This document shows positions 16,033 through 25,756 of a stretch of 64,000 nt of DNA, in pieces. The position numbers were made by a program, and so were the translations under genes. The stretch comes from an uncultured Alphaproteobacteria bacterium. GTDB lineage: Bacteria; Pseudomonadota; Alphaproteobacteria; RF32; CAG-239. The stretch is taken from NCBI GenBank assembly GCA_944390915.1, contig CALXRS010000001.1, positions 48,536-112,535 of the forward strand, in the 5' to 3' direction. Within the stretch, counting starts at the first letter, position 1; the number at the start of each line of letters is the position of its first letter. The notes under the pieces were generated by a model that was given only the letters and a program-made list of their open reading frames with translations, made no database searches and was not told the origin of the DNA.

Positions 16033-19000
16033 TTACTCTCTCATCACTTTTGTAATTAGCTCGCTGTAGCTGTTCACAACATCATACCGTACTTCGTTAT
16101 TGCTTATTGCGGCGAAATGTTTGCGAGCGCAGTTGATTTTTGCTTGCTCTATTTCTCTTAATTCCAATGTTTGCATTGAACCTTTAGTCTCAGCAATAAA
16201 ATAAATATGGCGAACATGCTCTCTATTAAAAGCAATAGCCCAATCCGGATTATATTTCCCGACCGGAGTTGAGATATAAAATCCTTTTGGCAGTTTAACA
16301 TAAACAACTACATCCTGACTTTCTTCCAGATGCTGTGCAAAATCCTTTTCACCTGTAGAATCGTATAATAAATGGTCGTAAATGTTTTTTGTTGTCGTTA
16401 TTGCATTAACACCAAGTTTACCTTTAAGTGTCGGTTCGGTAAATATATCTGTGTTGTAAACTCCGTCTTTACCGTCGATTTTTGTATAAGCTATATGTTG
16501 TACGATAAGTGTCGCTTTTTGCTCATTGATAAGATTTGTGGCCTTAATGATAAATTCTTCCGGATTTTGCTTAAATTGATCAAAAACACACTTTTCAATA
16601 CCTGTCAGAATTTTAACAATACATTCACGTGTCAGCCCTGTTTCGTCAACAAGTTTGCCGACAAGATCATATTTAATATTTGTGCCTTCGGAGCTAATAA
16701 CCTCAATTTTTGATTTGTTTGGTTTTGTTTCAAAAGCATTTCCTTCTATTAACGCTTGTTTGGAATCAATAGATTTCATGCTGCCTTCGGTAATTTTAAC
16801 ATAGATTTTGGATACTTCCAGCTTGCTGTTTAGGGTTTGAATCGCCTTATCAATAAGTTCCTGTCCGTCAAAATCTACGGCATAGATAGATTTGATATTA
16901 ATTTTGTTCCACAGTGCCAGAAATTCTTTTTTATCCAAAACCCCTGCATTTATTTTAATATCTACATTATTTTTGCGGGCATCTTCAGGCAGCATACCCT
17001 TAATATCGTAAATCGTATCCATAATTTTGATAACGCTGTCGTTACAATCCTTAAACTCGTCGGGCAATTTGAGGGTTCCGGCCTTTTTAGCTTCATAGTA
17101 TTTTTCGGTCAAACAGCCGTTATCGTCAACATATTCCTGCCGGACAAAACTATTAAACAGCTTTTGTGCCAATCTGCGGTCAATTGTTTGTGTTTCGCCA
17201 TTTGTTGAAATCAAAACTTTACCTTCAAACAGCTCAACATTAACTTCTTTCGGTCTGTCGGTAACAACTTCCGCCAGTTCTTCTTGAAGGGCTTTGGCAA
17301 AATTATTATAAGATTCGTTGGCAATAACGGTCAATATATTGATATTATGCACATCTTCCCCTAAAAGCGAGGCGTCCATTCTGTCGCCGCTTTGATTAAC
17401 GGCAAGTCTCAGGCCGCGGCCGATTTCCTGTCTTTTACGGACAATCGCGGAGCTTTCTTTTAAGGTGCAGATTTGAAATACATTCGGATTATCCCAGCCT
17501 TCTTTCAGAGCCGAATGGGAAAAAATAAAACGCACCGGCTCTTTGTGATCAAGCAACCGTTCTTTATCTTTCATAATTAAATCATAAGCGTCAATATCAT
17601 CGGATGAGGTCGCGCCTCTTTTTATCTCGGAGTTAACGGAACGTCCGCTCCTCTTATCAATGGAGAAATATCCGGCATGAGTGCTTTCGGGGGTAATAGA
17701 TTTCAGATATTTAATATATTCATTGTCTCCCAGCTCGCCGACATAACTGTCTACGATTCTTTTATATTCGTCCTCGAACATATGGGCATAAATGCCTTTT
17801 TCATCGGCTTCCTGATAATCTTTATATTTTGCCACTTCATCAATAAAAAACAGAGAAAGGACTTTTATTCCCTTATAAAACAGCTGCCGTTCCCGTTCCA
17901 AATGGCTTTCTATGGTTTCTCGGATTTGAATCCGCCGGATTTGATTTTCATCGGTTTTAGAGCCCAAAACTTCGCCGACTTCAATCTTAATTCCGTTAGA
18001 AAGCTCCACAAAATTGGAAGCAGCCCTGCCATCAATACGGCTAACGGTATATCCTTTGTATTCTTCCAAACAGCCGGATTGCTGATACAGATTAAATCCT
18101 TCATTGACAATCCGGGTGGTTTTCTTAATTGTGTTTGCACCTTTAACATTGAATTCCAAGGTTGCCGTCGGGCTTTTGTCTTTAGAAAGGTTAATGCTTT
18201 GCAGATACATATAACCGTCCGTACCGGATTGTCCAGAAACAGAAATTCCTTTAACCGCAATCTTTTTTACCAGCTTTTTATTGTAGGCTTCCATGGCATC
18301 CAGCCGATAAACCATATTGAACGGAATCCTATGCGTTGCCGAATAGCCGATGGTCATTAAGGGGTTAAATTTCTTAATTGCAGCCAATGTTGTCGGCCCT
18401 AAGACCGACTGCGGTTCATCAATAATCAAAATCGGATTGGTCTTGGCAATAATATCAATCGGACGGCGAGAACGAAATTCATCAAGTTTCATATCAATTC
18501 TTCGGGCATCTTTACCTTTGGCATTGAATGCCTGTGAGTTAATAATCATAACATTGATTTTGTTATCACTGGCAAATTGGTCAATTTGATTCAAATGAGC
18601 CGAATTATATATGAAAAAGCGGATTTTTTCGCCATATTCTTCCATAAAATGGTCTTGGGTAATCTGAAAAGATTTATAAACACCTTCACGAATAGCAATG
18701 CTTGGCACAACAACAATAAACTTGCTCCAACCATAATGTTTGTTTAGTTCAAACATTGTTTTGATATAGGTATAAGTTTTACCGACGCCGGTTTCCATTT
18801 CTACAGTCAGGTTATATTTCCCCTCTAATTGTTCAGAAGGTTTAATCAGGTTATTTCGTTGAATGGTTTGGATATTTTCCAAAATTCTGTTGTCATCAAG
18901 AACAACTTTTGCATTTTTAAAACCGATAAAATCTTCATCTAACTCTTGTTGCCTGCTTTTCGTATAACCTTTATCAATAAGATAGCTCATACCGCTTTGA

Positions 19001-19080
19001 TAAGGCTGTCCCTTAAAAACATCAACAACAGCCTTTGCGGCATCGGCCTGAAACTTCTGGTGCTTAAACTTTAACTTCAT
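16033..19080 (-). CDS. res: Type III restriction enzyme, Res subunit
   Basis: The 1015-residue protein has a superfamily 2 helicase core: Walker A METGVGKTYTY near residue 95, the DEAD-like box IIDEPQS, the SAT motif GYSATHR, and the motif VI region KRQEIGRGLRLAV. The C-terminal nuclease shows PD-(D/E)XK residues in NPDWAIAF and FIAETKGS. It would cleave DNA, in complex with the Mod subunit, upon meeting unmethylated sites. Length is normal for the family. It starts 11 bp below mod in the same operon. Confidence 0.92.
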   Translation of the reverse strand: MKLKFKHQKFQADAAKAVVDVFKGQPYQSGMSYLIDKGYTKSRQQELDEDFIGFKNAKVVLDDNRILENIQTIQRNNLIKPSEQLEGKYNLTVEMETGVGKTYTYIKTMFELNKHYGWSKFIVVVPSIAIREGVYKSFQITQDHFMEEYGEKIRFFIYNSAHLNQIDQFASDNKINVMIINSQAFNAKGKDARRIDMKLDEFRSRRPIDIIAKTNPILIIDEPQSVLGPTTLAAIKKFNPLMTIGYSATHRIPFNMVYRLDAMEAYNKKLVKKIAVKGISVSGQSGTDGYMYLQSINLSKDKSPTATLEFNVKGANTIKKTTRIVNEGFNLYQQSGCLEEYKGYTVSRIDGRAASNFVELSNGIKIEVGEVLGSKTDENQIRRIQIRETIESHLERERQLFYKGIKVLSLFFIDEVAKYKDYQEADEKGIYAHMFEDEYKRIVDSYVGELGDNEYIKYLKSITPESTHAGYFSIDKRSGRSVNSEIKRGATSSDDIDAYDLIMKDKERLLDHKEPVRFIFSHSALKEGWDNPNVFQICTLKESSAIVRKRQEIGRGLRLAVNQSGDRMDASLLGEDVHNINILTVIANESYNNFAKALQEELAEVVTDRPKEVNVELFEGKVLISTNGETQTIDRRLAQKLFNSFVRQEYVDDNGCLTEKYYEAKKAGTLKLPDEFKDCNDSVIKIMDTIYDIKGMLPEDARKNNVDIKINAGVLDKKEFLALWNKINIKSIYAVDFDGQELIDKAIQTLNSKLEVSKIYVKITEGSMKSIDSKQALIEGNAFETKPNKSKIEVISSEGTNIKYDLVGKLVDETGLTRECIVKILTGIEKCVFDQFKQNPEEFIIKATNLINEQKATLIVQHIAYTKIDGKDGVYNTDIFTEPTLKGKLGVNAITTTKNIYDHLLYDSTGEKDFAQHLEESQDVVVYVKLPKGFYISTPVGKYNPDWAIAFNREHVRHIYFIAETKGSMQTLELREIEQAKINCARKHFAAISNNEVRYDVVNSYSELITKVMRE

Positions 19081-19091
19081 TGTTCCACCTC

Positions 19092-20945
19092 TTACAAAAC
19101 TTTAATTGTTGTTTGAGGGGATTTAAGCTTAAATATCTCATCAACATTGATTCTGGCTGCAGGGGTTGCAAAAGAGCTGTCACGGAAAACAACCCGCAAA
19201 GGTTTCAAATCAGCTATTTGTTTAACCGTTTCTTCCGGAATTTTATCATCAAAACAAGCTATCAGGTCGCCATCATTAACGATATGAACTTCGTTGTTGT
19301 TAATCCGTTCTATTTTGTGCGAAAGTGAAAGCTCTAAACCCCAGTCCAGCATACATTGATACAAAAGGTCATAACCGCTTCGCCCTTTTTTGATGTTGCT
19401 GATACTGTCAATCAAATCGCTTTGCGAAAGCTCATCAGGTGTATAATAAACGTCTTTCATATTGCTTTCATCGAGCTTCAAGACACGAAAGCCGATATCA
19501 AGGTCAGTTTTGCCTGTTTCTTCAATAATTTTCTTGCCGGCACGGCGAATCCGTTCTTTACCGATTTCACAGATATTCTTATAACCAGCCTTATAAGCTT
19601 CGGATTTTTCATCACAAACTTCCGGTAATTGCACCATAATAAACTTACGCTTGCCACCGTCTTCAGCATTGAGTTGCATTACTGCATGCGCAGTTGTTGC
19701 AGAACCGGAGAAGAAGTCAAGGATTATAGAATCTTTTTTTGATGCTATTTTCAAAATTTTGCATAATAATTTTGATGGTTTTGGTGTATCAAAAATTTCT
19801 CTATTTCCAAGCAGCTCTAGACATTCATCTTTTGCACTTGCTAATGACCCTTCTTCTGTTAATAGATTATAATATACGTTCTGAGATTCCTCATAATCTA
19901 TGTCCCGCTTTATCCTTTTGACCTTGTTTGAAGAATAATCAAAATACAATTTATTTTCTTTAATTAAACTGTTAGCTGTTTCTTCTCCTATTGTCCATCT
20001 CATATCTTGCGAAGGGAAAAATTCTTTACCTGTTTTAGGGTCTTTTATAGCGAATAACATTGTTTTTCGCTCATATGTACCTAAATTTGTTTTTTCTATT
20101 CCTTCTAAGTTATAAGCACCTATTTCATCACTAAATTTATATACTCTTTCAAAATTCTGATAATTCAGGTCATACGGTTTTTTATTCTTAAAACAGCAAA
20201 TTATATATTCTGTTAATACTCCTATTATCTTTTCAGTATTACCTGCACCACCTTTCTTTTTCCAGACAAATATCTCTATATTGTTTTTTCCATATATTTC
20301 TTCACAAATTTTAGTTAAATTAGGTAATTCATTATCTGCCATAGATATAAAAATAACCCCATCATCTGTCAGCAAATTTCTTGCAAGCTTTAACCTCGGA
20401 TACATCATAGAACACCATGAAGAGTGAAAATGCCCCTTATCTTTTGTATTCCTAAACATCCGATAACCACTGTCATCAACAGCCCCGACTTCTTCATCAT
20501 ATTGGTCTTTGTTGGTTTTGTAATCATCAGGATATATAAAGCTATCATTACCTGTATTATACGGCGGGTCTATGTATATCATCTTGATTTTGTTCAAATA
20601 GCTTTCCTGCAAAAGCTTCAGGACTTCCAAATTATCTCCCTCAATATACAAGTTCTCGGTTTTATCCCAATTAACGCTGTCTTCCAAACAAGGGCGTAGA
20701 GTTTTATTGGTTGGCTTATTAGCTTCTACCATGGCCGATTTTTTACCTACCCAAGTAAAATCATAGCTTTCATCCCCTTCAATCACATCGGTTGAGAGTT
20801 CCTGTTTCAACTTCTCAAAATCTATCTTATGGACAAGATTGCCTTGCTCATCTTTCGCTTCTGTTACTACATTCGGGAACATCTCTGCAATTTTCTCAAC
20901 ATTTATACGCGTAAAATCCGGCGTAGACATTTTCATCTTATCCAT
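19092..20945 (-). CDS. mod: Type III DNA methyltransferase, Mod subunit
   Basis: This 617-residue adenine- or cytosine-N4-methyltransferase has the catalytic motif IYIDPPYNTG near residue 120 and the SAM-binding motif ILDFFSGSATTAHA near residue 415, an order consistent with the beta class used by type III systems. The region between them holds the target-recognition domain and is more AT-rich than its flanks, as is usual when recognition domains are exchanged. It overlaps the DUF4391 gene by 8 bp. It sets the sequence specificity for itself and for Res. Confidence 0.92.
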   Translation of the reverse strand: MDKMKMSTPDFTRINVEKIAEMFPNVVTEAKDEQGNLVHKIDFEKLKQELSTDVIEGDESYDFTWVGKKSAMVEANKPTNKTLRPCLEDSVNWDKTENLYIEGDNLEVLKLLQESYLNKIKMIYIDPPYNTGNDSFIYPDDYKTNKDQYDEEVGAVDDSGYRMFRNTKDKGHFHSSWCSMMYPRLKLARNLLTDDGVIFISMADNELPNLTKICEEIYGKNNIEIFVWKKKGGAGNTEKIIGVLTEYIICCFKNKKPYDLNYQNFERVYKFSDEIGAYNLEGIEKTNLGTYERKTMLFAIKDPKTGKEFFPSQDMRWTIGEETANSLIKENKLYFDYSSNKVKRIKRDIDYEESQNVYYNLLTEEGSLASAKDECLELLGNREIFDTPKPSKLLCKILKIASKKDSIILDFFSGSATTAHAVMQLNAEDGGKRKFIMVQLPEVCDEKSEAYKAGYKNICEIGKERIRRAGKKIIEETGKTDLDIGFRVLKLDESNMKDVYYTPDELSQSDLIDSISNIKKGRSGYDLLYQCMLDWGLELSLSHKIERINNNEVHIVNDGDLIACFDDKIPEETVKQIADLKPLRVVFRDSSFATPAARINVDEIFKLKSPQTTIKVL

Positions 20946-21600
20946 TGTTAGTTCCTTTCAAAATATACAACTGCTGTTCCAAATCTTTAATTTCCGCACG
21001 AATAGCAATTTGCCGGTTAAACTGTTTTTCGGCATTCATTTTCTTGGCAAGCTTTTCAATTTGTTTTTGTAACTTCTCTATTTCTATGGTCTGATTAACC
21101 TTATCCTTGATATCTTGCTCATCTGCGGCGTCTATCATTCCGTCTGACAACTGGCTTAAAAAGTTTTCATAGATACTTTCCAGTTTATTTCCCTGCAGAG
21201 CCAAAATCGGTTCTTTGCTCCACTTACTGTTAAAATAATGAATAATATTAGCCTTATTCGTGCTGTTGGCCGATTTTTCCTTATATCCCAGCCAAATTTG
21301 ATATTTGCCGTCATATTCCAAAACAAACAGAATGTAATAAGGGATAGCCTTATCTATGGCTTCTAAAATTTTGGGATTAAATTTAGCTTTTTTCAGTTTG
21401 ATATGAAAAACTTCCAGCTCCTTAAAATTATCACTGCCGGAAATATTGAGCGTTTTCGGAGACAACTTATTCGTCCAGATGATTTTTTCTATATCATTTA
21501 CAAAGCTTTCTTTTAAGGCTGAACTGATATCCGCTTTTTCATAAAATTTATTTTTGGATATATTTCTATTAACTTCCGTAGAATGAGGAAGGTTAAGCAT
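20938..21600 (-). CDS. DUF4391 family protein
   Basis: The start MLNLPHSTEVNRN is preferred because GGAGG lies 7 bases upstream, inside the end of the helicase gene; a start seven codons earlier lacks a site. The 220-residue product has an alpha/beta N-terminal part (YYILFVLEYDGKYQIWLGYK) and a C-terminal coiled coil. DUF4391 proteins are typically found with SNF2-type helicases and methyltransferases in defence loci; their activity is not known. Overlaps on both sides show tight co-translation. Confidence 0.8.
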   Translation of the reverse strand: MLNLPHSTEVNRNISKNKFYEKADISSALKESFVNDIEKIIWTNKLSPKTLNISGSDNFKELEVFHIKLKKAKFNPKILEAIDKAIPYYILFVLEYDGKYQIWLGYKEKSANSTNKANIIHYFNSKWSKEPILALQGNKLESIYENFLSQLSDGMIDAADEQDIKDKVNQTIEIEKLQKQIEKLAKKMNAEKQFNRQIAIRAEIKDLEQQLYILKGTNNG

Positions 21601-24600
21601 TTTTGCCTCCTTCCACCACAAGAAAACAGATTAGTTCAAAGTCATTTAATCCGCTGATTTCGTTTTCTAAAGCCGAAGTTCCGCCGTCAGAAAACAGGCT
21701 GTCAACATCACTTTCTTCTTTAACGGCAATAATGGAATTGATAGCCTGATTCAAAAGTGCGGAATATTGTTTCATATCCCGGCCGTCTTTAGTTTTTTTA
21801 TTGAAATAGGCACAAAGGTTTTTATCCACTTCCGCCTTGCCTTTGCATGCCAGACGCAGTTTATCTAACAATTCTTTAGGTTGTAGATGATTACAGACAA
21901 TTTCTCCGTTTTCTTTAAGATACACCATATAAAACGGATGCAGCCGGTTCATATTATTGATATTGGTGTCTTTATTAATGTTCTTCAAAATATAAATAAC
22001 ACCGGCAGGCATATCCGGAGTTGCCCCGACAACAGCATTCATGCCGGCCGGGGTCTTTTCTACATCAGGGTTTTGTTTGATATATTCCAACAAATCCAGA
22101 CGGAATTCGTTTAAACCCAAATCCATAATGGAAACGCCGGTTCCCATTTCTTCTATATCAATCACTTCTTCTTGCAGTTTTTCCAGCTGCTGTTTACGAT
22201 ACTGCAAATCAGCGTCATCTTCGGGATTAATGACATTATCATTACCGCCATTGGTAATGTTAATGGCTTTCATCCGTCCTTCAACACGAGCCTTTAGTTT
22301 TATATATTCATCCAGTTCTACCGGAGCCCAAAAGTTTACCAACTGGATGACTTTGTTTTGGCTGCCAATACGGTCAATACGCCCAAAACGCTGGATAATG
22401 CGCACCGGATTCCAATGAATATCATAGTTTATCAGATAATCACAATCTTGCAGGTTTTGCCCTTCGGAAATACAATCCGTGGCAATCAGAATATCAATAT
22501 TGGCAGGATTATCCGGCAATAATAAATGTTTCTCTTTGGAACGTGGAGAAAAGCAGGTCAAAACCGTATTCATGTCCTGCAACAAGCCTTTGATTGTGTT
22601 TTTACCGTCAACCGAACCACTGATAACCGCCGTATCCAACCCAAACATGTTTTTCACATACTTTGATACGTTTTCATACAGATAATCTGCCGTATCGGCA
22701 AAGGCGGTAAAAATAATAATTTTCTTATTGTTATCGTTGATTGGATTTTCAATCTTTTGTTTTATCTGAGTTAAAAGAGTTTGCAGCTTATAATCTTCGG
22801 CAGTTGTGATTTTGCCTGTTTCTGCATACAGATGTTTCAAAATTTGCGAATCTGCTTGTAAATCTCTGCGCCAAGAGCGATAGTCCATGTCTTGAAGTGA
22901 AATGTTTACCTTGCTGCCGATGATTACGTCATAATCTTCGTCCAGGTCACCAAATTCGGAAAAATCCTCTGTTAATTCATAGCTGTTTTTCTGTCTTTCA
23001 AACAGGTCAATGTGTTCTATGGTTTTATCAATACGATTGATAATGCGGGAAATTGTTTGATTAAACGAATAAACCGAACTTTCCAAGCGTTTCATTAAAT
23101 TAATGCTCATCAAGCGGCGAACACCTTGTTCACGATCAGATTGCTTGAAAAATACCCCTTTACTGACGTCTCGTCCGTATTTGTCTTCATATTCGTCTCG
23201 TTTGCTTTCATAAATATAAGCGGACGGCGTATAAATACACAAAGTCAAATCCAGAAGGTGCTCAAATATTTCTTTATATGATATGGTGTCTGTTTTTTGG
23301 CTTAATACCGGTCGCAGATTAATTGGAGACAAACGTTCCGGAAATTTTCCGATATCTGTGGTATTGTAATATTTTTCGATATGTTTACGGGAGCGGGCAA
23401 TGGTAATGCTGTCCAGCAGATCAAAAAAGTCAAACGACAACATATCCAGCAACCGTGTGGTTGTCCGTTCAGCTGGCGGCAGGGTATTCCACCGGTTGAA
23501 TGCTTTTTGTGCCTCTCTGAAAATATGATCAATATTTTTGCCATCGCCAAGTTTTTTGTTTATTTCTCCGGCATTCCCTTCATAAGCAAGAGCCAGTTGA
23601 TTTTTTAAGTCTAAAAACTGGTTATTAACAGGTGTGGCAGAAAGCATGAGGACTTTTGTTTTTACGCCTTTGCGGATAACCTTATTAAGCAACACGCTAT
23701 AACGGTTATCTTTTTGTTCTCCGTCGGTTGACAGATAAGACTGTCCACCGTTGCGAAAATTATGGCTCTCATCAATAACGATTAAGTCATAATTACTCCA
23801 ATTCAGTTTGGCTAAATTCAATCCGTTAGATATGCCTTGAGTACGAGATAAGTCCGTATGATAGAGAACATCATAGCGCAATCTGTCAGATGCAATCGGG
23901 TTATTAACATAATTTTCTTTATAGGTCGTCCAGTTATCGCTTAATTTTTTGGGACAGAGCACTAAAACGTTTTTATTGCGGTTTTCGTAATATTTTATAA
24001 CGGAAATCGCCGTATAAGTTTTACCTAATCCGACACTGTCTGCCAGAATACAGCCATTATATTTTTCTAGCTTATTAATAATTGCTAAACAGGCGTCTTT
24101 TTGAAAATTATATAACTTGTTCCAAATGGCGCTTTCTTTGAATCCTGTGCGCTCATTGGGTAAAATATCTTCATTGATATCGTCCAAAAATTCATTGAAA
24201 ATATTATAAAGCGTGAAGAAATATATGAATTCAGGAGAATTTTCATTATAAACGGCTGTAATGCTCTCAATGATCTCTTCGGTTATATCTTGCAGCTGTA
24301 CTTTATCGTTCCATATTTCATTAAATTGTTTCAAATAGTTCTGGCTGAAGGGTTCACCCATACGGTTAATAATGCAAAAACAGTTATTACCTCTATCACA
24401 TCCCAAATCAACGGTTGTAAAACCATTAATAGGCTGGTATACAAAATTTGCTCCATTTTCATTATTTAAAGAAATGAAACCGGGAATTATTTGCCCTGTT
24501 TTATTGGATTTGAACCGCACTTTTCGTTTTATCCAATCGGCACATTCTTTTGCAATGGCTTTTTGCGTTAATTCATTACGGAGCTTTACTTCAAATTCTG

Positions 24601-24865
24601 TACCGTATATACTTTTTTCACGAGCCAAACGTGGAATATAAAACTCTCGTTTTTCTTTTGGAGTCTTCTCTGTGGTGAAAGTAGGAGAAGTAAAGATAAA
24701 ACGGAGCTCTTCAATATTTTCTAGTTGTTTTTTTAATTCCGCAAACGCATATATGGAAAAATAGGCGGAAGCAATAGAAAGCTTTGCCCCTTTCTTTATT
24801 TCATTCTGTAAATCATCTCTTAAAATAGATGATACATTATCAAATGATTTATATTGAAAATCCAC
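21593..24865 (-). CDS. PLD-like/SNF2-family helicase heading the restriction operon
   Basis: The 1090-residue protein begins with a phospholipase-D-like region (about 10-60, KLSIASAYFSIYAFAELKKQ) in which I cannot see an HKD motif. An SNF2-type helicase follows: Walker A ADSVGLGKTYTA near residue 275, the DESH box IVIDESHNFRN, LSATPVNN, and the motif VI region QRFGRIDRIGSQN. It would move along or remodel DNA in the defence complex. The start is GTG (24863-24865), inside the loop of a 9-bp hairpin. It is the first gene of the operon helicase, DUF4391, mod, res, membrane protein. Confidence 0.88.
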   Translation of the reverse strand: MDFQYKSFDNVSSILRDDLQNEIKKGAKLSIASAYFSIYAFAELKKQLENIEELRFIFTSPTFTTEKTPKEKREFYIPRLAREKSIYGTEFEVKLRNELTQKAIAKECADWIKRKVRFKSNKTGQIIPGFISLNNENGANFVYQPINGFTTVDLGCDRGNNCFCIINRMGEPFSQNYLKQFNEIWNDKVQLQDITEEIIESITAVYNENSPEFIYFFTLYNIFNEFLDDINEDILPNERTGFKESAIWNKLYNFQKDACLAIINKLEKYNGCILADSVGLGKTYTAISVIKYYENRNKNVLVLCPKKLSDNWTTYKENYVNNPIASDRLRYDVLYHTDLSRTQGISNGLNLAKLNWSNYDLIVIDESHNFRNGGQSYLSTDGEQKDNRYSVLLNKVIRKGVKTKVLMLSATPVNNQFLDLKNQLALAYEGNAGEINKKLGDGKNIDHIFREAQKAFNRWNTLPPAERTTTRLLDMLSFDFFDLLDSITIARSRKHIEKYYNTTDIGKFPERLSPINLRPVLSQKTDTISYKEIFEHLLDLTLCIYTPSAYIYESKRDEYEDKYGRDVSKGVFFKQSDREQGVRRLMSINLMKRLESSVYSFNQTISRIINRIDKTIEHIDLFERQKNSYELTEDFSEFGDLDEDYDVIIGSKVNISLQDMDYRSWRRDLQADSQILKHLYAETGKITTAEDYKLQTLLTQIKQKIENPINDNNKKIIIFTAFADTADYLYENVSKYVKNMFGLDTAVISGSVDGKNTIKGLLQDMNTVLTCFSPRSKEKHLLLPDNPANIDILIATDCISEGQNLQDCDYLINYDIHWNPVRIIQRFGRIDRIGSQNKVIQLVNFWAPVELDEYIKLKARVEGRMKAINITNGGNDNVINPEDDADLQYRKQQLEKLQEEVIDIEEMGTGVSIMDLGLNEFRLDLLEYIKQNPDVEKTPAGMNAVVGATPDMPAGVIYILKNINKDTNINNMNRLHPFYMVYLKENGEIVCNHLQPKELLDKLRLACKGKAEVDKNLCAYFNKKTKDGRDMKQYSALLNQAINSIIAVKEESDVDSLFSDGGTSALENEISGLNDFELICFLVVEGGKNA

Positions 24866-24877
24866 CGTTTTTCAATA
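24852..24877 (-). promoter_or_regulatory. Hairpin enclosing the helicase start codon
   Basis: TATTGAAAA and TTTTCAATA form a perfect 9-bp stem with an 8-base loop (24861-24868) that contains the GTG start codon and most of the only plausible ribosome-binding bases. Folding of the mRNA would affect initiation of the whole operon; a DNA-level operator is an alternative. Confidence 0.5.
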
Positions 24878-25085
24878 TTGCAAAAAAACATCTTTAACAT
24901 TCGTGTGCAACGCATTAAAATACTTGCTTTTCAAAAGATTGGTGTTAATAATGTAAGTAAATTCAGCAAAGATGAAGAGATATAACTACTACGGAAAATA
25001 AACGGTGGGTTTATTTCAGTATTTGTTTTTTCATAAATTATCGTCAAATCAGATAAATATAAATAAATTTTATAAAGGATAGACG

Positions 25086-25676
25086 ATGATTTACGGTTAT
25101 TGCAGAATTTCAACAGAACATCAGGTCGTAAGCAACCAAAAGCACGGTATACAGGCCTTTGCTGACGAAAACAATATTCAAATTTCCCAATGGGTTGAGG
25201 AAACAATATCTTCCCGAAAACCTCTTAATGAACGAAAATTGGGAAAATTGCTTAATAAGCTAAAAAAAGGTGATATTCTGATTGCAACCGAGTTGTCCAG
25301 ATTAGGCAGAAATCTTCTGGAGGTTATGGGAATTTTACAAAACTGCCTTGAAAAAGAATGCCAAATCTGGACATTAAAAGAAAATTACAGGCTTGGAGCA
25401 GATATCCAAAGCAAGGTTCTTGCTTTTGCTTTCTCGCTCGCTTCTGAAATTGAGCGTCAGCTTATCTCGGACAGAACAAAAGAATCTCTAAAACGTGTCA
25501 AGGCCGAAGGAAAACACATCGGCCGCCCTCGTGGCAGCACCTATCGCAAATTGGCAAAAAAACACAACGAAATAAAAGCGCTTTTGGATAAACATGTCTC
25601 CAAAGCCGAAATCGCCCGTCTCCTCGGCTGCGATTGGAATACGTTACATAGATATATTAAGGAAAGCTGGGTATAG
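25086..25676 (+). CDS. Serine recombinase, DNA invertase/resolvase type
   Basis: The 196-residue enzyme has the catalytic serine in YCRISTEHQ (Ser9) and the conserved pattern ELSRLGRNLLEVM. A C-terminal helix-turn-helix (VSKAEIARLLGCDWNTLHRY) comes after the GRPRGS hinge. It resembles Mpi-type invertases and resolvases, which switch DNA segments. It is divergent from the restriction operon and separated from it by 220 bp. A 9-bp inverted repeat spans most of this gap, so it may act on a promoter segment there, but it could equally be a resolvase for the element. Confidence 0.85.
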   Translation: MIYGYCRISTEHQVVSNQKHGIQAFADENNIQISQWVEETISSRKPLNERKLGKLLNKLKKGDILIATELSRLGRNLLEVMGILQNCLEKECQIWTLKENYRLGADIQSKVLAFAFSLASEIERQLISDRTKESLKRVKAEGKHIGRPRGSTYRKLAKKHNEIKALLDKHVSKAEIARLLGCDWNTLHRYIKESWV

Positions 25677-25756
25677 GTTGATTTTTTAAGAAAAAGATTG
25701 AATTTTTTGTCCGTTTTCCTATTATATACTTAAGTTTATGTATTTGAGGAAAAACA

